In this document: one piece after another, positions 61,693-64,000 of the stretch
How positions within the stretch are numbered: the stretch's first letter is position 1
Layout of the letters: each line of letters begins with the position of its first letter
Assembly: GCF_010685995.1 (NCBI RefSeq)
Contig: NZ_JAAGWK010000025.1
Location: forward strand, 62,001-126,000
Length of the DNA stretch: 64,000 bases
Origin: Goekera deserti
GTDB taxonomy: Bacteria > Actinomycetota > Actinomycetes > Mycobacteriales > Geodermatophilaceae
Direction: 5' to 3'
Translations under genes and position numbers: made by a program
Notes under the pieces: generated by a model
Seen by the model: only the letters and a program-made list of their open reading frames with translations
Database searches by the model: none
What the model was told of the DNA's origin: nothing

Positions 61693-62496
61693 GTGCGCAT
61701 CGACGTCCTGACGATCTTCCCCGAGTACCTGGCCCCGCTGTCCCAGTCGCTGCTCGGCAAGGCGACCGCCCGGGGGCTGGTCAGCATCGGGGTGCACGAC
61801 CTGCGGCAGTGGACCGACGACGTGCACCGCACCGTCGACGACTCCCCGTACGGCGGTGGCCCGGGCATGGTCATGCGGGCCGAGCCGTGGGGGCGTGCGC
61901 TGGAGTCGGTCCGCCTGCCCGGCGCCCGGCTCGTCGTCCCCACGCCGGCTGGGCGGCCGTTCACCCAGCAGGTCGCGGCCCGCTGGGCCACCGAGCCCGC
62001 CCTGGTGTTCGCGTGCGGCCGCTACGAGGGCATCGACCAGCGGGTCGCCGACTGGGCCGCCGAAGCCGGACCGGTCGAGGAGGTGTCCATCGGTGACTAC
62101 GTGCTCGCCGGTGGCGAGTCCGCCGTCCTGGTCATGGTGGAGGCGGTGACCCGGCTGCTGCCCGGGGTGGTGGGCAACGCCGAGTCGGTCGAGTTCGACT
62201 CGCACGCCGACGGCCTGCTGGAGGGGCCGTCCTACACCCGTCCGGCTTCCTGGCGCGGGCACGACGTCCCCCCGGTCCTCCTCTCCGGGGACCACGCCGG
62301 CATCGCCCGGTGGCGGCGTGAGCAGTCGCTGCGCCGGACGGCGCAGCGGCGTCCGGACCTGGTGGCGCAGCTGGACTCCGCGAGCCTGACCGCGGCCGAG
62401 CAGCTGGTGCTCGACCGGTTCCTCGCCGACGACGACGCCGCCGACGCAGGGTCGCCCGGGTCGCCTGCCGGTCGGGAGCCGGGCGGCTCCCGGTGA
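61693..62496 (+). CDS. trmD: tRNA (guanine(37)-N1)-methyltransferase
   Basis: TrmD methylates G37 of tRNAs with G36, preventing frameshifts. The 267-residue SPOUT enzyme shows MRIDVLTIFPEYLAPL, SPYGGGPGMVMRAEP, the knot ACGRYEGIDQRV, SIGDYVLAGGESAVLVM and SYTRPASWRGHDVPPVLLSG. The C-terminal 25 residues are Ala/Asp/Gly-rich. GTG at 61693 lies four bases after rimM; the stop overlaps the NUDIX gene (GTGA). Confidence 0.96.
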   Translation: MRIDVLTIFPEYLAPLSQSLLGKATARGLVSIGVHDLRQWTDDVHRTVDDSPYGGGPGMVMRAEPWGRALESVRLPGARLVVPTPAGRPFTQQVAARWATEPALVFACGRYEGIDQRVADWAAEAGPVEEVSIGDYVLAGGESAVLVMVEAVTRLLPGVVGNAESVEFDSHADGLLEGPSYTRPASWRGHDVPPVLLSGDHAGIARWRREQSLRRTAQRRPDLVAQLDSASLTAAEQLVLDRFLADDDAADAGSPGSPAGREPGGSR

Positions 62497-62990
62497 GCAG
62501 CTGGGTCCGCCCGACCAGCCGGGTGGTGGTGCTCGACCCGGACGGCCGGGTGCTGCTGCTCGGCTCCCGCTACGACGACGCCGGTCACCTCGACGCCGAG
62601 GTGCAGCGCTGGTACACCCCGGGCGGGGGCGTCGAGGACGGTGAGACCCTGCGTGCCGCCGCCGCCCGCGAGCTCGCCGAGGAGGTGGGGCTGGCCGTGG
62701 ACCCCGCTGCGCTGGAGGGGCCGGTCTGGCTGCGCCGGCACGTCGGTGAGCTCCTCGGCGTGACGATCGACTCCCGGGAGACCTACTTCGTCGCCCGGGA
62801 CGTCGTGCACGAGGTGGACGTCGCCGGCCGCACCGCCGACGAGGCGGCGGCCGACGAGCCGCACCGGTGGTGGACGCCGGCCGAGATCGCCCGGGACGAC
62901 GCCCGGTTCGTGCCCGCCGGGCTGGCCGAGCTGCTGCCCCGGGTGATCGCCGGGCCGTGGGCCGGGCCGCCGCAGGTCGTCGACTGCTGA
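62493..62990 (+). CDS. NUDIX hydrolase
   Basis: This 165-residue NUDIX protein has a first strand TSRVVVLDPDGRVLLL, and the NUDIX box is GGGVEDGETLRAAAARELAE followed by EVGL (about 45-67). The WWTPAEIARDDARFVP segment is typical of ADP-ribose or nucleotide-sugar type pyrophosphatases. No substrate can be assigned. Coupling to trmD by a GTGA overlap suggests co-expression with the rpsP operon. A 187-base gap to rplS follows. Confidence 0.87.
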   Translation: MSSWVRPTSRVVVLDPDGRVLLLGSRYDDAGHLDAEVQRWYTPGGGVEDGETLRAAAARELAEEVGLAVDPAALEGPVWLRRHVGELLGVTIDSRETYFVARDVVHEVDVAGRTADEAAADEPHRWWTPAEIARDDARFVPAGLAELLPRVIAGPWAGPPQVVDC

Positions 62991-63177
62991 GAGCCGGTGT
63001 GGTGGGTCCCGCATTCGGCAGGACGACGGTGGTGTGGCACAGTAGAGAGCTGCTGCAGGCCGTCGGCGCACGTCGACGGTGGCTCCCCACCCGGAGCGCA
63101 GCCCCCGGTACGGATCCACCCGGCCACCGCCTGCCCGTACCGCCCACGAGCCACTGCTAGGACTGAGGACTGCTGCG

Positions 63178-63534
63178 ATGAACACCCTGGACGCCCTCGA
63201 CGCCGAGTCGCTGCGCGACGACATCCCCGACTTCCGCCCCGGTGACACCGTCAAGGTGCACGTGCGCGTGATCGAGGGCAACCGCTCCCGCATCCAGGTC
63301 TTCCAGGGTGCCGTCATCCGGCGTCAGGGCGGCGGGATCCGCGAGACGTTCACCGTCCGCAAGGTCAGCTTCGGCGTCGGTGTGGAGCGCACCTTCCCGG
63401 TGCACACCCCGGTCGTGGAGAAGATCGAGATCGTGACCCGCGGTGACGTCCGCCGGGCGAAGCTGTACTACCTCCGCGACCTGCGCGGCAAGGCCGCCAA
63501 GATCAAGGAGAAGCGCGAGCCCGTCTCGCGCTGA
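63178..63534 (+). CDS. rplS: 50S ribosomal protein L19
   Basis: L19 (118 residues) shows [60 protein letters not shown] and the end [17 protein letters not shown]. It lies at the 30S/50S interface. ATG at 63178 follows CTGAGGAC. The 187-base region before it should hold a promoter; CACAGTAG near 63038 is the best but weak -10 candidate. A strong terminator follows. Confidence 0.97.
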   Translation: MNTLDALDAESLRDDIPDFRPGDTVKVHVRVIEGNRSRIQVFQGAVIRRQGGGIRETFTVRKVSFGVGVERTFPVHTPVVEKIEIVTRGDVRRAKLYYLRDLRGKAAKIKEKREPVSR

Positions 63535-63545
63535 CACGACGGATC

Positions 63546-63580
63546 GGACGGGCCGGCTGCGACGCGCAGCCGGCCCGTCC
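63546..63580 (+). terminator. Terminator after rplS
   Basis: Perfect 16-base arms (63546-63561 and 63565-63580) enclose a 3-base loop, 11 bases after the stop. Confidence 0.87.
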
Positions 63581-63610
63581 GCGTCTCCGGGTCCTGACCC
63601 GGCCGGGCCG

Positions 63611-63616
63611 TACGCT
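63611..63616 (+). promoter_or_regulatory. Candidate -10 box of a leaderless lepB transcript
   Basis: TACGCT lies 8 bases before the lepB ATG, without a ribosome-binding site between. Confidence 0.45.
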
Positions 63617-63624
63617 GGGCGCCG

Positions 63625-64000
63625 ATGAGCTCTGACCGGTCTGCCCGCCCCGGCGACCCGACCCCGGCTGCCGACGACCGCACACCCGACGCCTCCGGCG
63701 GCGGGCCCGAGCCCGAGGCGCAGTCCCCGGCCGACGCCGCGGGCGACGTGGCCGGCGAGCCGGACCGGGCGGTGGACGAGCCGCAGGCGTCCGCCCGCTC
63801 CCGCCGCCGCCGGCGCGCCGCGGCGGGGAACAGGTCCCTGCTCCGCGAGCTGCCCGTGCTGCTGGTGGTCGCCTTCGTCCTGGCGCTGCTGGTGAAGACC
63901 TTCCTGGTGCAGGCGTTCTTCATCCCGTCCGGCTCGATGGAGCGCACGCTGCACGGCTGCCCGGGCTGCACCGGTGACCGCGTGCTGGTGAACAAGGTGC
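63625..64000 (+). CDS. lepB: Signal peptidase I, 5' part (runs off the window)
   Basis: The first 125 codons of a signal peptidase I are present, and the 3' end is missing. A long disordered, Pro/Ala/Asp/Glu-rich cytosolic N-terminus (about 1-70) leads to a transmembrane helix (about residues 75-92, VLLVVAFVLALLVKTFLVQ). The catalytic-serine motif FFIPSGSMERTLHG follows near 96-109. The Lys of the Ser-Lys dyad lies beyond the window. CPGCTGDRVLVNKV matches the family's next strand. The gene follows rplS as in other actinobacteria, after a terminator, with its own leaderless-type promoter. Confidence 0.93.
   Translation, partial: MSSDRSARPGDPTPAADDRTPDASGGGPEPEAQSPADAAGDVAGEPDRAVDEPQASARSRRRRRAAAGNRSLLRELPVLLVVAFVLALLVKTFLVQAFFIPSGSMERTLHGCPGCTGDRVLVNKV

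Overview
The window is a stretch of a very GC-rich actinobacterial chromosome. Almost every codon ends in G or C, GTG starts are as common as ATG, GTGA/ATGA start-stop overlaps abound, and terminators are GC-rich hairpins without T tracts. Protein features such as membrane-anchored FtsY, an adenylylation-type PII next to Amt and GlnD, FbiD, fused MutT1 and long Pro/Ala-rich tails point to Actinomycetia. A member of the Geodermatophilales (Blastococcus, Modestobacter or Geodermatophilus type) is my best guess; this is an inference, not a database result. As recalled from general knowledge, the gene order matches the Mycobacterium tuberculosis leuB-to-lepB region with lineage-specific insertions.

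Layout. 1-13.3 kb: branched-chain amino acid genes (leuB, cimA, then leuC-leuD divergent from their IclR-type regulator), gltX beside one tRNA-Gln and two identical tRNA-Glu genes, a CPBP membrane protease and galT-galK. 13.3-20 kb: a sugar transporter, serA, and the leftward block fbiD, ppk, mutT1. 20-29 kb: plsC-gpsA, a cystathionine-lyase-like enzyme with a GntR regulator, ddl plus a lipoprotein, DUF3515, an Lrp-type RAM protein, then overlapping thiL, acetyltransferase and kinase-like genes. 29-38.5 kb: rpmB, a FakA/DhaL-like kinase, recG-rsmD-coaD-(DivIVA-like), DUF177-rpmF-rnc-mutM, a degenerate acylphosphatase gene and a small coiled-coil gene. 38.6-47 kb: smc and ftsY, separated by a leftward trio (PhoD-like phosphatase, EEP phosphodiesterase, Cys-rich pentapeptide-repeat protein). 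47-54 kb: a leftward ECF metal transporter (cbiM, PDGLE, cbiQ, cbiO) divergent from amt-glnB and then glnD. 54-64 kb: ffh-amidohydrolase, AIM24, proS, VOC, rpsP-khpA-rimM-trmD-NUDIX, rplS and the 5' part of lepB.

How the genes fit together. Most are housekeeping: translation and protein export (GluRS with its tRNAs, ProRS, L28, L32, L19, S16, RimM, TrmD, KhpA, FtsY, Ffh, LepB), chromosome maintenance (RecG, SMC, MutM, MutT1), envelope precursors (Ddl, PlsC-like, GpsA) and cofactors (CoaD, ThiL, FbiD). CimA, LeuB and LeuCD supply a citramalate route to isoleucine as well as leucine. The cbiM-amt intergenic region carries motifs fitting nickel (Nur) and nitrogen (GlnR) control.

I found no prophage, transposase, CRISPR array, secondary-metabolite cluster or convincing undescribed multi-gene system. 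The most unusual points are: rnc with no ATG, GTG or TTG start that keeps its catalytic motif; an acylphosphatase gene with two apparent compensating frameshifts; three evenly spaced 57-base palindromic repeats beside a 16-base tandem array at 2.8-3.3 kb; a Nur-like box inside the cbiM promoter; GlnR-like boxes before amt; and a recurrent leaderless promoter pattern.
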